From Acholoe squamosa (taxonomy: Eukaryota > Annelida > Polychaeta > Phyllodocida > Polynoidae): a stretch of DNA of 64,000 nucleotides. The position numbers and the translations under genes are program-made. The DNA lies in assembly GCA_949317995.1 (NCBI GenBank), contig OX439044.1, positions 29,770,733 to 29,834,732 of the forward strand, given 5' to 3'. Under the pieces are notes generated by a model, which was not told where the DNA came from, made no database searches, and saw only the letters and a list, made by a program, of their open reading frames with translations. How positions within the stretch are numbered: the stretch's first letter is position 1; the number at the start of each line of letters is the position of its first letter. This document shows positions 24,745 through 36,090 of this stretch, in pieces.

Positions 24745-24947
24745 CAGTGATCATGATGCTTGAATGCAGGTCCCCAGGAATGCACCTATGCATCATGTCT
24801 ACACTACAAGTTGACACTCAAAACGGTCTGTCATGATACACTAATGCAGTGCTGGCGAGCGGACTGACCAGCATAGACTTGGTGCATCATAAATGGTCAA
24901 TAAGGATACATGAGCTTGAAAGCATCATGCCGCCCTTAAAGGGTTAA
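24745..24947. repeat. Copy of the GCATGATGCAT palindromic family
   Basis: Contains ATCATGATGCTTGAATGCAG, GCAGTGCTGGCGAGCGGACT, TTGGTGCATCATAAATGG and GCCCTTAAAGGGTTAA in family order. Confidence 0.65.
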
Positions 24948-24949
24948 AT

Positions 24950-25565
24950 ACCTTAAAAAAGTAACTGTCGCAGCACATGGCAATGATGAAGCTGCAGCCT
25001 TGGCCGCCATGACTGTTTGATGTGCGGCCATGCTAAAGGTTTCCCATTCACTGCTGCTCTATTTATAGAGATGAAATGCTATTGATTACTACGGTTGAAC
25101 CGATATTATCGCCCATCGATCTGTTATAGGCTATTATACAGGCTTGGTCTAGGCACAGGTGTGACTGGCACACTGATACGTCACGGTAATGACGTCATGT
25201 CATCACCATGACGTATGACATAATTCAGGCTGATGGCGTAACTTGCATTAGATAGGGAATTCTATGAAGGAAATTCCAATGTGTGGTAGTACGGCAAATT
25301 ATGGTCTATGGGAATTTCCGTTTGAAGAACGGATTAAACTTGTTAACTGTCGTTTTATTTGTTGTACTCTTACGCATTAGAGTCATTGATTCCCTCAACC
25401 TGCCACTCTAGTGATACCAGAAGGTCCTAACATACATATGACAACAATAGGGGCGGCTGGGTATTGACAGTGGTGTCCCACAGGAGCAGGCACTAAGACC
25501 TTTAGTACACATTGATCCATTTGTTGAGCCTAGTGCGGGGGTGGGGATCAGCCTCTCCTATCTTA
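24950..25565. other. No gene seen; TGACGT-rich patch
   Basis: Near 25175-25220 several TGACGTCA/TGACGTAT-like words cluster in a CACGGTAATGACGTCATGTC context. No coding exon is recognised. Confidence 0.4.
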
Positions 25566-25569
25566 GACG

Positions 25570-25793
25570 TACCGTAAAACCCCACCTATAACTTATAGTA
25601 TAAGTCGACCCCTCCCCCTCTTTGAGAAAACAGTTCGACCTATAGAAAAAATGCTTGAGAAATATTGACATTATAATCTATCATATAAAAACCCCACCTA
25701 TAAGTCTACCCCCTCTTTGGGGAAAAAATCGACCTTATATGAAAAAAAAAAGATGCAAATAAAAAATCGACTTATAGCCAGGGTTTTATGGTA
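25570..25793. mobile_element. MITE with TACCGTAAAACCC ends
   Basis: The left end is TACCGTAAAACCCCACCTAT; the reverse complement of the right end is TACCATAAAACCCTGGCTAT. The interior is rich in CTTATAAGTCGA-type words. At 224 bp without coding potential it is a typical MITE. A 5'-truncated copy lies at 23176-23342. Confidence 0.75.
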
Positions 25794-26120
25794 TGTAGGT
25801 CACCAGTGCTGGAGAACATTTATCTATAATTTCTCGGTAGTCAAATTAAGCTGTGGCAGAAACCCTCTACCCCACGGCCTCAAGGGTTGAATCCAGGGGT
25901 CCTGGATAATATCGTTTCTCTAGGTTTTCCTCATATTATACCATAGAAAGCAATATCTGACATGCCCCTTCGCTCCCTACATTTTGTACTTTGGTCAACC
26001 TCTTCCCCTCTTTTCAAGTTGAGGAGCTGGTGTGAAAACACCTTCGTCTTGACCTTGGGGCAATGTCTACTTATATGCGAGTATATAAAGTTGTAATGTT
26101 AGAGGTTCTGATACATGACA
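25623..26120 (+). repeat. ~490-bp duplicated segment, copy 2
   Basis: Direct copy of 23176-23660, about 2.45 kb away. Differences are mostly substitutions and small indels. The end merges into the minisatellite at 26106. Confidence 0.9.
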
Positions 26121-27560
26121 GAGGTGAGCAGCTCACACTCACACCCACTCTCAGTTGTACATGGATTACAGTTACAATATATCATGTTAGAGGTTCTAAT
26201 ATCTGGCAGTGGTGAGCAGGTCACACTCACTCTGTCTCGGTTGTACAGGGATAAGAGTTGTCATTTTAGACGTTTTGATATTTAGCAGTGGTGAGCTCAC
26301 ATCCACCCTCAGGTGTGCAAGGACTAGAGCTGCCATGTTAGAGGTTCTAATACTTGGCAGTGGTTTGAAGCTCACACCCACCCTGTCTCGGATGTACAGG
26401 TGTTAGAGCTGCCATGTTAGAGGTTCTAATACCTGGCAGTGGTTTGAAGCTCACACCCACCCTGTCTCGGATGTACAGGTGTTAGAGCTGCCATGTTAGA
26501 GGTTCTAATACTTGGCAGTGGTGAGCTCACACCCACCCTGTCTCGGATGTACAGGTGTTAGAGCTGCCATGTTAGAGGTTCTAATACTTGGCAGTGGTGA
26601 GCTCACACCCACCCTGTCTCGGATGTACAGGGATATAGAGCTGCCATGTTAGAGGTTCTAATACCTGGCAGTGGTGTGAAGCTCACACCCACCCTGTCTC
26701 GGATGTACAGGGATTAGAGCTGCCATGTTAGAGTTTCTAATACCTGGCAGTGTTGAGCTCACACCCACCCTGTCTCGGATGTACAGGGATATAGAGCTGG
26801 CATGTTAGAGGTTCTAATACCTGGCAGTGGTGTGAAGCTCACATCCACCCTGTCTCAGATGTACAGGGATATAGAGCTGGCATGTTAGAGGTTCTAATAC
26901 CTGGCAGTGGTGTGAAGCTCACACCCACCCTGTCTCGGATGTACAGGGATTAGAGCTGCCATGTTAGAGGTTCTTATACTTGGCAGTGGTGAGCTCACAC
27001 CCACCCTGTCTCGGATGTACAGGGATATAGAGCTGGCATGTTAGAGGTTATAATACTTGGCAGTGGTGAGCTCACACCCACCCTGTCTCGGATGTACAGG
27101 GATATAGAGCTGGCATGTTAGAGGTTCTAATACTTGGCAGTGGTGTGAAGCTCACACCCACCCTGTCTCGGATGTACAGGGATTAGAGCTGGCATGTTAG
27201 AGGTTCTAATACTTGGCAGTGGTGTGAAGCTCACACCCACCCTGTCTCGGATGTACAGGGATATAGAGCTGGCATGTTAGAGGTTCTAATACTTGGCAGT
27301 GGTGAGCTCACACCCACCCTGTCTCGGATGTACAGGGATATAGAGCTGGCATGTTAGAGGTTCTAATACTTGGCAGTGGTGAGCTCACACCCACCCTGTC
27401 TCGGATGTACAGGGATTAGAGCTGCCATGTTAGAGTTTCTAATACCTGGCAGTGGTGAGCTCACACCCACCCTGTCTCGGATGTACAGGGATATAGAGCT
27501 GCCATGTTAGGGGTTCTAATACTTGGCAGTGGTGTGAAGCTCACACTCACTCCTGCCCTC
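26106..27560 (+). repeat. 76-80-bp minisatellite, about 19 units
   Basis: Each unit has GCCATGTTAGAGGTTCTAAT, ACTTGGCAGTGGTGAGCTC and ACACCCACCCTGTCTCGGAT. Two length classes arise from GTGAGCTC versus GTGTGAAGCTC. The founding unit is visible at the end of both copies of the 490-bp duplication, but only this copy expanded. Confidence 0.92.
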
Positions 27561-27664
27561 AGCTGTAAACCAATAATATCCAATAATTCAAATATAAATC
27601 AATTCAAATACAAGTGATTAAATGGTCATGAATATTCCACATCACCCAATGTTCACCTTAACCC

Positions 27665-27900
27665 TGTAAGAGCCGCTGAAATATTAATGCATCATGCCCA
27701 TGTAATGACGCATGCATGCAGCCATTGAGGGAACATCCATGCATCATGCCAATTCTATGGGGATAATAAGCTCCTGAAGGGTCGGCATGATGCTCCAATG
27801 AAGTGCTGGCGAGCAGACTCACCAGTTCCTCATTATTGCATCATGCCGACCAATAGGCATGATGCACTCCTGCATTAGCGGCCCTTAAAGGATTAAGTTC
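27665..27900. repeat. Copy of the GCATGATGCAT palindromic family
   Basis: Among the best preserved: AATGCATCATGCCCATG, GTCGGCATGATGCTCCAATG, GTGCTGGCGAGCAGACTCAC, GCATCATGCCGACCAATAGG and GGCCCTTAAAGGATTAA. The halves read as a loose inverted repeat. Confidence 0.7.
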
Positions 27901-28410
27901 AAAACACAATCATTATTTCATTAGGTCATCAAGGGTCCGTGTAAGCACTGGAAGAGGCGAGGATGCAGCCTTAATTAACAATTACAGCTCCTGCCAAAAT
28001 AATATTTTGTGGCTTTAAAATATTAATTTCTGCAGAATCGTGAAAATAGGCAAACGCCATTTGGTCCCAATGTAACAAGATGGATCCGTTGATCTATAAA
28101 GAGGGAACTCTTAGTATTTACCGTTCTTGAAAAGGCACTGATAATAAGAGCTCTCCTTTGCAATCTTTACTTTTATAAACACGTTAAAAAGAGATGATGA
28201 TTAATAAAACAGAAACCTAATTCCTAAAGGGAAAGGCTAAATTTGACTACCTGTGAAGTAAGCAGGCTAATATTAAAATGGTTTTGGTGTTTTGTCTAAA
28301 ATAATGAAGAAGGCCAAAGTTCATTCACTTGTCTTCTTCAATACCTAGTCATATTATACCTGGTATAGAGCATTTACAGGTGCTCATACAAAGTAATGCT
28401 ATCTAAACTA
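27901..28410. other. No gene seen
   Basis: AT-rich non-coding sequence. Confidence 0.45.
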
Positions 28411-28622
28411 CCGCAAAACCCAACACATGGGGTGCACTGCGCCCATAAGGCGAACTTGGGACCCATTTTTGACCATTTATTTCTATACTGCTCTATAAAT
28501 CCTGGCCTTTATACTCATAACATTAATATGGGACGCAGCCTGACGTCATAGACAGATTTTTTACGGCGAAGCTAGGGCTTATCTTTGTATATAAGCCGCG
28601 CATTATACGCGAGTTTTTATAT
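28411..28622. mobile_element. Probable MITE (TACCGCAAAACCC ... TATACGCGAG)
   Basis: It begins CTACCGCAAAACCC and ends with ATAAGCCGCGCATTATACGC followed by GAGTTTTTATA. Composition and end words resemble the elements at 25570 and 56806. The terminal repeats are imperfect. Confidence 0.45.
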
Positions 28623-28675
28623 AGTAATAATGAAGTAATACTATAGCTTTACCTGACAGACATTACACTGTAGAA

Positions 28676-28817
28676 CAGTGCCGGATCCAGGATTTTGAAA
28701 AGGAGGGGGCGCACCCCCTATTTTTGGACACATTTTGGGGTCTAAAATATGTAGCTAAACTCTAAAGTACTGGGCAAAAGGGGAGGGGGCGCCCCCCCCC
28801 CTCTAAATCCGCCACTG
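28676..28817. mobile_element. hAT-like MITE (CAGTG[G/C]CGGAT ends)
   Basis: The left end is CAGTGCCGGATCCAGG; the reverse complement of the right end is CAGTGGCGGATTTAGAGG. Inverted AGGGGGCGC blocks lie inside. CAGTGGCGGAT-type termini are common in hAT MITEs. The flanking 8-mers do not match, so the target-site duplication has decayed or the ends are slightly off. Confidence 0.65.
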
Positions 28818-28819
28818 TA

Positions 28820-29284
28820 AAATGCTTCTATAGTTTACCTCATAGCATATACATAGAATCAATAGTCTAGCGAAGTGTGTGCCTGCAATTGGTTCTTTAT
28901 GAAGGTGCCTCACACCCTTTTCATCTATCAATCTGTTAGGGAGTGCTTTGAATTAATACCCATTGTACTGGTTTGAACTTGTAGACCCCTCCTCAAACGC
29001 CGATATTCCCGCCGAGCCAGTGCTCCTGTACCCGAGCCCGCCTTCATGCAAGTCCAGGACCAATCAATTTCAGGATGTAATGGTGACAATGGCAGTAAGA
29101 TAGTCTATATAAAGTATAATCGACGCCATTCTTTGTAGACGTTGATATTAAATGATCTAGGTCAGCTGTTTCTAGACGATCGCCTAGCCTAAAGGAAATC
29201 GTTACTTTACATAAGGAAGTAAAGGTAGGTTCTTCACAACACATCGGTGCTTTTTAAAGCGGCTATCCCGGACCAAAATGCAGT
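28820..29284. other. No gene seen
   Basis: A 66-codon minus-strand frame (29044-29244) has no recognised domain. Confidence 0.4.
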
Positions 29285-30575
29285 AGAAATGCAGTACTAA
29301 AGCAGCTGGGAAACAGTGTGGTGTGACAGTAGTGATTCAGTGTGAAAGCAGCATCAGAAACAGTATTGTATCAGCATCTACTGTCATTCTACTGCTCAGC
29401 ACCACAAAACTTGCAGCAGTGGTACAGTAGTAGAACAGTAGTATTAGCAGCATGCAAGCAGTATTGAATCATTTGTCCCAATTATGTAAATTAGATGGCA
29501 GCATTTGAACAGTATCTACTTATTTAATGCTGCATGACCATATATGGGGTTGGGGCAGTGTTCAAACAGCACTACTGCATGGCTGCTGCTATAGCAGTAG
29601 TTGAGCAGTAGATCATACTGAAAACTACTGCTGGGGGCAGGTAGAAGCATAAAAGAAGCAGCCGCTGTTCTAGTACTGGCACCACCAATGCCTCTCTAGG
29701 TGGTCCTTGCTGGATTTGAACTTGGGATCTTCTGATTACTCTACCAACGCATTAGCCCCCTGAGCCACCGCCCCATCAGCTATGTGGAGCGGTTACTACT
29801 TCCTAGTAGTGCATGCAAATCATGTAGGAGGGGGCTAGGGCAGTATTGATTCAGTAGTACTGGGTAACTCTTACCATAGCAAAAGGGTAAGAGTAGACAT
29901 ATCTATAGAGTGCTGCTATAGTATAATGCCTTTCAGTTTACTGATGTTAAGGTGATGAGACAAGCACTTTGTAATTATCAATGATACATGGATACTATGT
30001 AAAAAAAATATGTCATGATGGGGACCAAAAGAATACTTGAGGATTCAGGATATTTGTACCCTATATAAAGTCAGTGAGTAATTCCTCACTTTCATACACC
30101 CTAACATCCATGTGTATCCATTACTGGCACTGAATAAGATAATATGCAAAGGGGTGAAGAAGTATGCTTGTCTCCACAAACACAGGATAGTTTCATTATT
30201 ACATTACTGAATCTTTTGATTGCCATACTGACATTCACACTATGGACTGCCTTAGAAGCATCAGGTAAATAATCCATGAATGGACAGAGTCATACCAGTA
30301 GATGGTCAGTAGACTACTGCATCTATGCTGCTGCACAGAGTGTATAATTTCTGGACTCTATTAACATTCAGTTGAGAGTCAGTAGACTACTGATTCTTGC
30401 CTGAAATGCAGTGCATATTCAGTTGATAGTCAGTACACTACTGAGTCTAGACTGAAAATGCAGTGTGGAGTCAGCTGGTTTTTGAAGTATTTCAGCAGTA
30501 CCTACTGCAATATGCAGTTGTTGATCAGCATATTCTCAGTAGCCACTGATAGGAGAAGTAGATACTGCCTTCTGG
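29285..30575. repeat. Degenerate region rich in CAGTA/TACTG words
   Basis: GCAGTA, ACAGTAG, CAGTAGTA and their complements occur tens of times at irregular spacing, densest at 29285-29660 and 30290-30570. No fixed period is visible. A tRNA-like segment lies within. Confidence 0.55.
29698..29775 (-). ncRNA. tRNA-like sequence (probable SINE head)
   Basis: The minus strand reads GGGCGGTGGCTCAGGGGGC (A-box-like) and, 35 bases later, CCCAAGTTCAAATCCAGC (B-box GTTCAAATCC). Arm pairing is imperfect. The CAGTA-rich surroundings suggest a SINE body rather than a functional tRNA gene. Confidence 0.55.
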
Positions 30576-30579
30576 TCCG

Positions 30580-33254
30580 GGATCTCACATAATTATTGTT
30601 TACACATAATTTTCCTCATACTCTTTTAGCCAATTAACGAGAAGGGCGTTAACATTTAGAGAATACCTTTGATTATTTGGGACAGAGTACCGTTGGTTAT
30701 GAAATTACCTTCACTTAAAACTAAATATTCACCAGCTGACATCATCATTGTGATACCCGTGAATAGTGACCCTAAAGGTTACATATGGTTTCTGCAATGT
30801 CACTCACATCTTTATGGCAAGTTAGTATAAGATGTGTACGGCATTAAGTACCATTCTATCTGAAACCTGAAATGAAAACTTTCTATAAAGAACACAATGG
30901 AATTTCATCTATCCATAATTTACCATACCTCTATTGGATTAGAATATTACATAACCAATCTAAATCACGAATTTCCCATACAGCTTATTGAAATAAGTTG
31001 TGCGTTATTTAATTATTTAATTCGGACATGGAGGAGAAGGCATAATCGCCTTTGACGATTTGAAAACAGAAAATGAATTGTGAGTGTGGGTGACGCCAAA
31101 TGGAGACAAAAAGTCTCAATTTGATCAGAGACAAATCATTCTGCAGACGACATTTGTCTTGGCCCATGGGCGGCGCATGCGCACAAGTTCCTCATTCCCA
31201 TGATTCCCGCGGCCATGCCGTGGTGTTTGATGTTGCTGGTGGAGGCGCTTTCATCTAGCAAAGTAACAACTCCGGTGGCTGAGTAGGACTATATACATGT
31301 ACTAGACGAAGCAAACATATAATCTATTTCTTTGTGTCTTCTCCCAACCCAACCCCGACTTCTCTGTCCCCTTCCTGTCTTGCTCAGTCATTCCCTGTTG
31401 AGTTATCTTAGATTTCTCAAACTAATAGGTTCTGTTTTCTTGAAGTTCATGGACATGTAGTGGGTTGAGGCCTCTGTCCTTTGGTGCTAATCATGTGAAC
31501 CTTAGACCCTACCTAGATCCTTGCCCCCACTCCACATCAGAGAAACAGAAAGGTACTGCAACTAGCAAGTACCCCGCTGGGTGACCAAAGTTATTTATTT
31601 AGGAATGCTCGTGTGTGTTTGGTGGTGGTGGGAAGGGGTGGGTATTAGGCATCGCATGGAGAAAGACACCAAAGGGCTTTGGTTTTTCTTTCGTCTGAGG
31701 AGCCAAATTGGGTGGCTGTTAATGTTATGAACATTTAAAACGATTTAATACAGATTCCTCAATATAGATATCACAATATAAAATTGTGCATACGGTGGTT
31801 TACGACGAAAAGTTAATTTACAATTTTCCCTATCAAAATCAAGTTTCAGAAAATGAGGGCTTGCATCACCAAGCAACAAAGGAAGAATGTATATCCTTCC
31901 ACCTTTTTCCATAGAATTACATAGTAAAGACATGAAAATGTATAGTTTCTTTCACGTCATGATTACGTCACATGGGAGACTACCTCCTTATCTCCCTCAC
32001 TGCAGGTGTGTCCTATGGGTGAGCAGAAATCAGAATTACTTATTATATAATAGACAGTGTCAGCTTTAAATCCTGACTTTGGCTTGGGACCTGGTAGTTG
32101 AGTATGTTCTCTTTCCTTATCACATTCCTAAATGTGGCACCATGCAGTTACTGTGGTGATAAGCTATATCACAGTCTTTCAGTGCCTTTGCAGTGACTTA
32201 AATGTTTACGTGAGTAATTGGGTTATTCAAAATATAGTGTTACTGTGGCATATTAGAGGGAAAATGCTGTTAAGCGTGACACGCCGGGTTTAAAATCAAA
32301 CATGTGCGGCACAGGGGGTTGAAAAATCAAGTTTGTTTTGTACAGATTGCTTCATGCTTCACCGCGATATAGCTATACATTGTATCAGGTTTCATTGTAT
32401 CAGGAATATGCTCAAACTGCACATGGGTTCAAAATATAGGCCTATGCAGTTCCGGAATCATCGGTAGCTGCATATCAGGTAAAGTTGGGTTATTATTATT
32501 AGAAAGAATGGAAAAATTGCAAGGAGCTATCTCAAACCGCTTCGTATTTGGAACGACAAGACCTAGATCATATTACAAACTGTTCACTTCATCCTGGCTT
32601 GTTTTAATCATAAGTCAAATTGAGCTTTCCTTAATTGATGTCTCCATGGCATGTGGTCGGGGGACATGAAAGATCTCGTATATCAGATAAATGTACTTAA
32701 TGTGGTTGGCTTTCCGCCCAGTAATCATGACAATCCAGGAACAAGACAATCATGTTCATTAGAAGTGAAGACATCGCACCGCGTCCGACAGCAAGTCAAC
32801 CCAACGACGCCGGGGCCGCTGCAAAGACAGATGATTTCCTGTTTAAATGACAAAATACACCACCTGGCCTACCCAAAACCAGCGTCAGTAAAATATGATC
32901 AGCACATTCCCCCACGTCATTTACGTCCTTCTGGTGCGTCGTTAGCGCAGACGACAGTGCGCTCGTCGCAGACGACATTCCACCAGTGATAGCTGCAGTC
33001 ACTTGGGAGAGGAAAGCTCGGCACTCAAACCACGAAGTCTTGGCATTACTGAGGCGCCAGTAGGAACGGATAAATCAATGAAATCATTAACGCCGCCATA
33101 ATACAAGTAAAACTCCTTGAATCGATTAGAAGAACTGCAAATAAATCAACCGAGGAGGAGTTGAGTTTCCATTCTTCACATCCTGACAACGATTACTAGT
33201 TTGATTGTCATTTTTTAGATAGTAGATGGGATGTCACTGAGTATGGGATAGAAA
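30580..33254. other. No assembled gene; NRF1-like site at 31173-31182
   Basis: Unique-looking sequence. A GC-richer block at 31060-31260 contains the palindrome GCGCATGCGC, an NRF1-type promoter site. Short frames with good start contexts lie on both sides (ATGGCCGCGGG on minus, ATGCCGTGG on plus), but neither extends beyond 30 codons. Frames at 31745-33002 lack recognised domains. Confidence 0.4.
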
Positions 33255-33328
33255 TTCTATGAGGTTTCTACAGGATATAGACATCCTCCTTCGCCAGGTG
33301 TCTATATCCTGTAGGAACCCCATAGAAG
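33255..33328. ncRNA. Pre-miRNA-like hairpin
   Basis: The left arm (33255-33283) has core TTCTACAGGATATAGACA; the right arm (33299-33327) has core TGTCTATATCCTGTAGGAA. About 29 pairs form with a few mismatches around a 15-base loop. Size and near-perfect stem fit a microRNA precursor, but a short fold-back repeat is equally possible. I recognise no known miRNA seed. Confidence 0.35.
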
Positions 33329-33329
33329 T

Positions 33330-34904
33330 TTCTTTCCAACTTATAAACTTGATGCTTTTTATGGCCCAGGTGACTATGGCATATACCAAAGGTGCCCCCA
33401 AATAAAGCTATCTCATAATCTAAAACATCAGTTTCTAAAACATATTGGGACACCACATGCCGAGTGACACGCCCTGGTCGCTATGGCAACAGGAATGTAT
33501 TGTTTCCCCTGAAGACATGAGCTATTTGTCCAGTGGGATGGCTAGTCACAATGCCCGGGGTGCTTGTGTAACTATAGTGATCAAGGCCGCATGTGACTGT
33601 CTCTTTCCACTCAAACCCATGTCTCTTGCCCCGCACTACTACTGTCACTACAAACCTCAAACCAAGTCAGGGCGTCATCAACACTGCCACAGTTACGGTG
33701 TCGTGGTATTTGAGACAAAATGAGATGTATATCACTTGTAAAACAGTGAGAAACTTATTATCGTTTCCTTTCAGATTTCATATTCAATAGAAAGCACCTT
33801 ATTTGCCTATTGTTTGTACTGGCTTAAAATGAATATGCATACATTGAATTGATTTTGGCTTTTTTTTTCTTTTAATATTTGGCGGGTATACGAAGAGCTG
33901 TCCCGGAGGGCTAATGAGACAAGTGTGGAGGACTGGACGTCCGAGGTCTTGGGTTATTGCAGCACACATCAGGAGGGACATGTGGTACAGGTTCGGGAAA
34001 TAATCTATGAGGAGTATGTGGACGTGTGTACAAGGCGAGTTTTTTTTTCAGAAATGGACATGATAGTGTGGTTATGTTGAAGATACCACAAAGACCAGCC
34101 TCTATGGTTCACTAGAACAAAGAGGGCTTCCCTTGACCATCTTATAATGGTCTAAATCCTGAGTCTAATCTTAACTTTACTGTTCCCTCCGTGTGTTTGG
34201 TGCGGGGCACTGACACACATTCATCCATTGATTAGTCGTTTTTTCCTCGCTATAAATAAGACACCTGCTGCGCTTGACAACTGTTACTCACTCATATTTA
34301 ATTGCAGCAAAGAGAGTTGGTCTATTTCATTACATTAAGTTCAAGGTCTACCTTGTATTCATCAGCGTAAGTAGGGAGGACAGGAGGGCTGTACACAGTA
34401 ATATACCACTTTGCTCTGAATCATCAACGCTGCACTTGAAATGCTCTAAAAGTAGAATCCATTTGTGCTTTGTCAGCAATTATATAACCTACTGCGAGGT
34501 AACAACATCATCTCAATTTCCTGAACACACAAGTCCCTGCCGATTCTGTAGTTCATATAGTACAGAATCAATAGAATTAATGGCCTATTTATATGCTTTG
34601 TCAATTGATCCCGATAACAAAGGAGTCTTGTTGTTATCGGTAAGCTTATCCAATTACACAAGACGGGCCAATGTAGCTATACACTATCACAAAACAATCA
34701 CACTGTGTTAGGTACTGGGGACGCCTAGGACATATATTTATCATATGGAAGCCATAAAGGAGATATCGATCTACACTGGACGCCCACGGTATACCAGTAC
34801 TACAGGGAGTAAAAAAACACAGGTGACCAGTATCGTTAGGACCACAGCCATATATCAAAACTTAATTACCTCTCCTTAAAACTCAGTCCACTGATTTGTC
34901 TTGG
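33330..34904. other. No gene seen
   Basis: A 145-codon plus-strand frame (34274-34711) shows no domain, signal peptide or membrane segment and is probably chance. Confidence 0.45.
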
Positions 34905-36090
34905 AGGAAAGGTTGGGTGAAGGGGTTGGGGTTGCAGAGGTGAGGAGGTTAAAAGGGGGGATATATAGGTAAGGAAAGGGGAGGTTGTTGATGGTGGAGG
35001 TGAAGGGGTGTTAAGGAAATGATAGTGAAAAGGGGAGGGCGGCAAGGTTGGTGGTGGAAGGGTGCTGAGTAAATAGGGCGAGGTTGGTGAGGGTGGTACG
35101 GGTGGTGGCGGAAGGGTGCTGCGGGATGAGATTGAGGTGGGTGAGGGTGGTAAGGGTGGTGGTGGAGGAGAGGTGAGGGAATGAGGGTGAGATGGTGGGG
35201 GGGTGGTGATGGTGGTGGTGGAGAGGAACTGAAGGACTGAGGCTGAGATGGGGGAGTTTGGTGAGGATGGTGGTGGAGGGGGGCTGAAGGAAATGATAGT
35301 GAAAAGGGGGAGGGCAGCAAGGGTGGTGGTGGAAGGGTGCTGAGGAAATGAGGGCGAGGTTGGTGAGGGTGGTACGGGTGGTGGTGGAGGAGAGGTGAGG
35401 GAATGAGGGTGAGATGGGGGGGGCGGCCCGGGTTTGGTGAGGAGCTTAGGGAGTGTGGGTGAGATGGGAGAGTTTGGTGAGGGTGGTGGTGGAGGGGAGC
35501 TGAGGGAGTGTGGGTGAGATGGGAGAGTTTGGTGAGGGTGGTGGTGGAGGGGAGCTTAGGGAGTGTGAGTGAGATGGGAGAGTTTGGTGAGGGTGGTGGT
35601 GGAGGGGAGCTGAGGGAATGAGGGTGAGATGGGAGAGTTTGGTGAGGATGGTGGTGGAGGGGAGCTTAGGGAGTGTGGGTGAGATGGGAGAATTTGGTGA
35701 GGGTGGTGGTAGAGGGGAGCTTAGGGAGTATGGGTGAGATGGGAGAGTTTGGTGAGGGTGGTGGTGGAGGGGAGCTGAGGGACTGAGGGTGAGATGGGAG
35801 AGTTTGGTGAGGGTGGTGGTGGAGGGGAGCTGAGGGAATGAGGGTGAGATGGGAGAGTTTGGTGAGGGTGGTGGTGGAGGGGAGCTGAGGGAATGAGGGT
35901 GAGATGGGACAGTTTGGTGAGGATGGTGGTGGAGGGGAGCTGAAGGAATGAGGGTGAATTAGGGGGGGGGGGTCGAGGGTGGTGGTGGAAGGGTGCCGAG
36001 CTGAGGAGTGGGATTGAGGTAGTGAGGGTGATGAGGGTGTGAAGCACTGAGTCAGGTTAGTGTGGTGGCGGAGGGGGCTGGGGCAATGAG
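34905..36090 (+). repeat. G-rich 55-bp minisatellite
   Basis: The unit combines GAGGGTGGTGGTGGAGGGGA, GCTGAGGGAATGAGGG and TGAGATGGGAGAGTTTGGT at a 55-bp period (AGTTTGGT at 35471 and 35526). About 1.2 kb of the plus strand is almost free of C, with many GGG/GGGG runs that could form G-quadruplexes. Proline/serine-rich open frames on the minus strand are by-products. Confidence 0.9.

Noticed and set aside
34274..34711. 145-codon plus-strand frame
   Set aside because: No recognised domain, no membrane or signal segment and no splice context; this length is expected by chance in AT-balanced DNA.
35721..36047. Proline/serine-rich minus-strand frames over the G-rich array (also 34949-35320)
   Set aside because: By-products of the 55-bp minisatellite.
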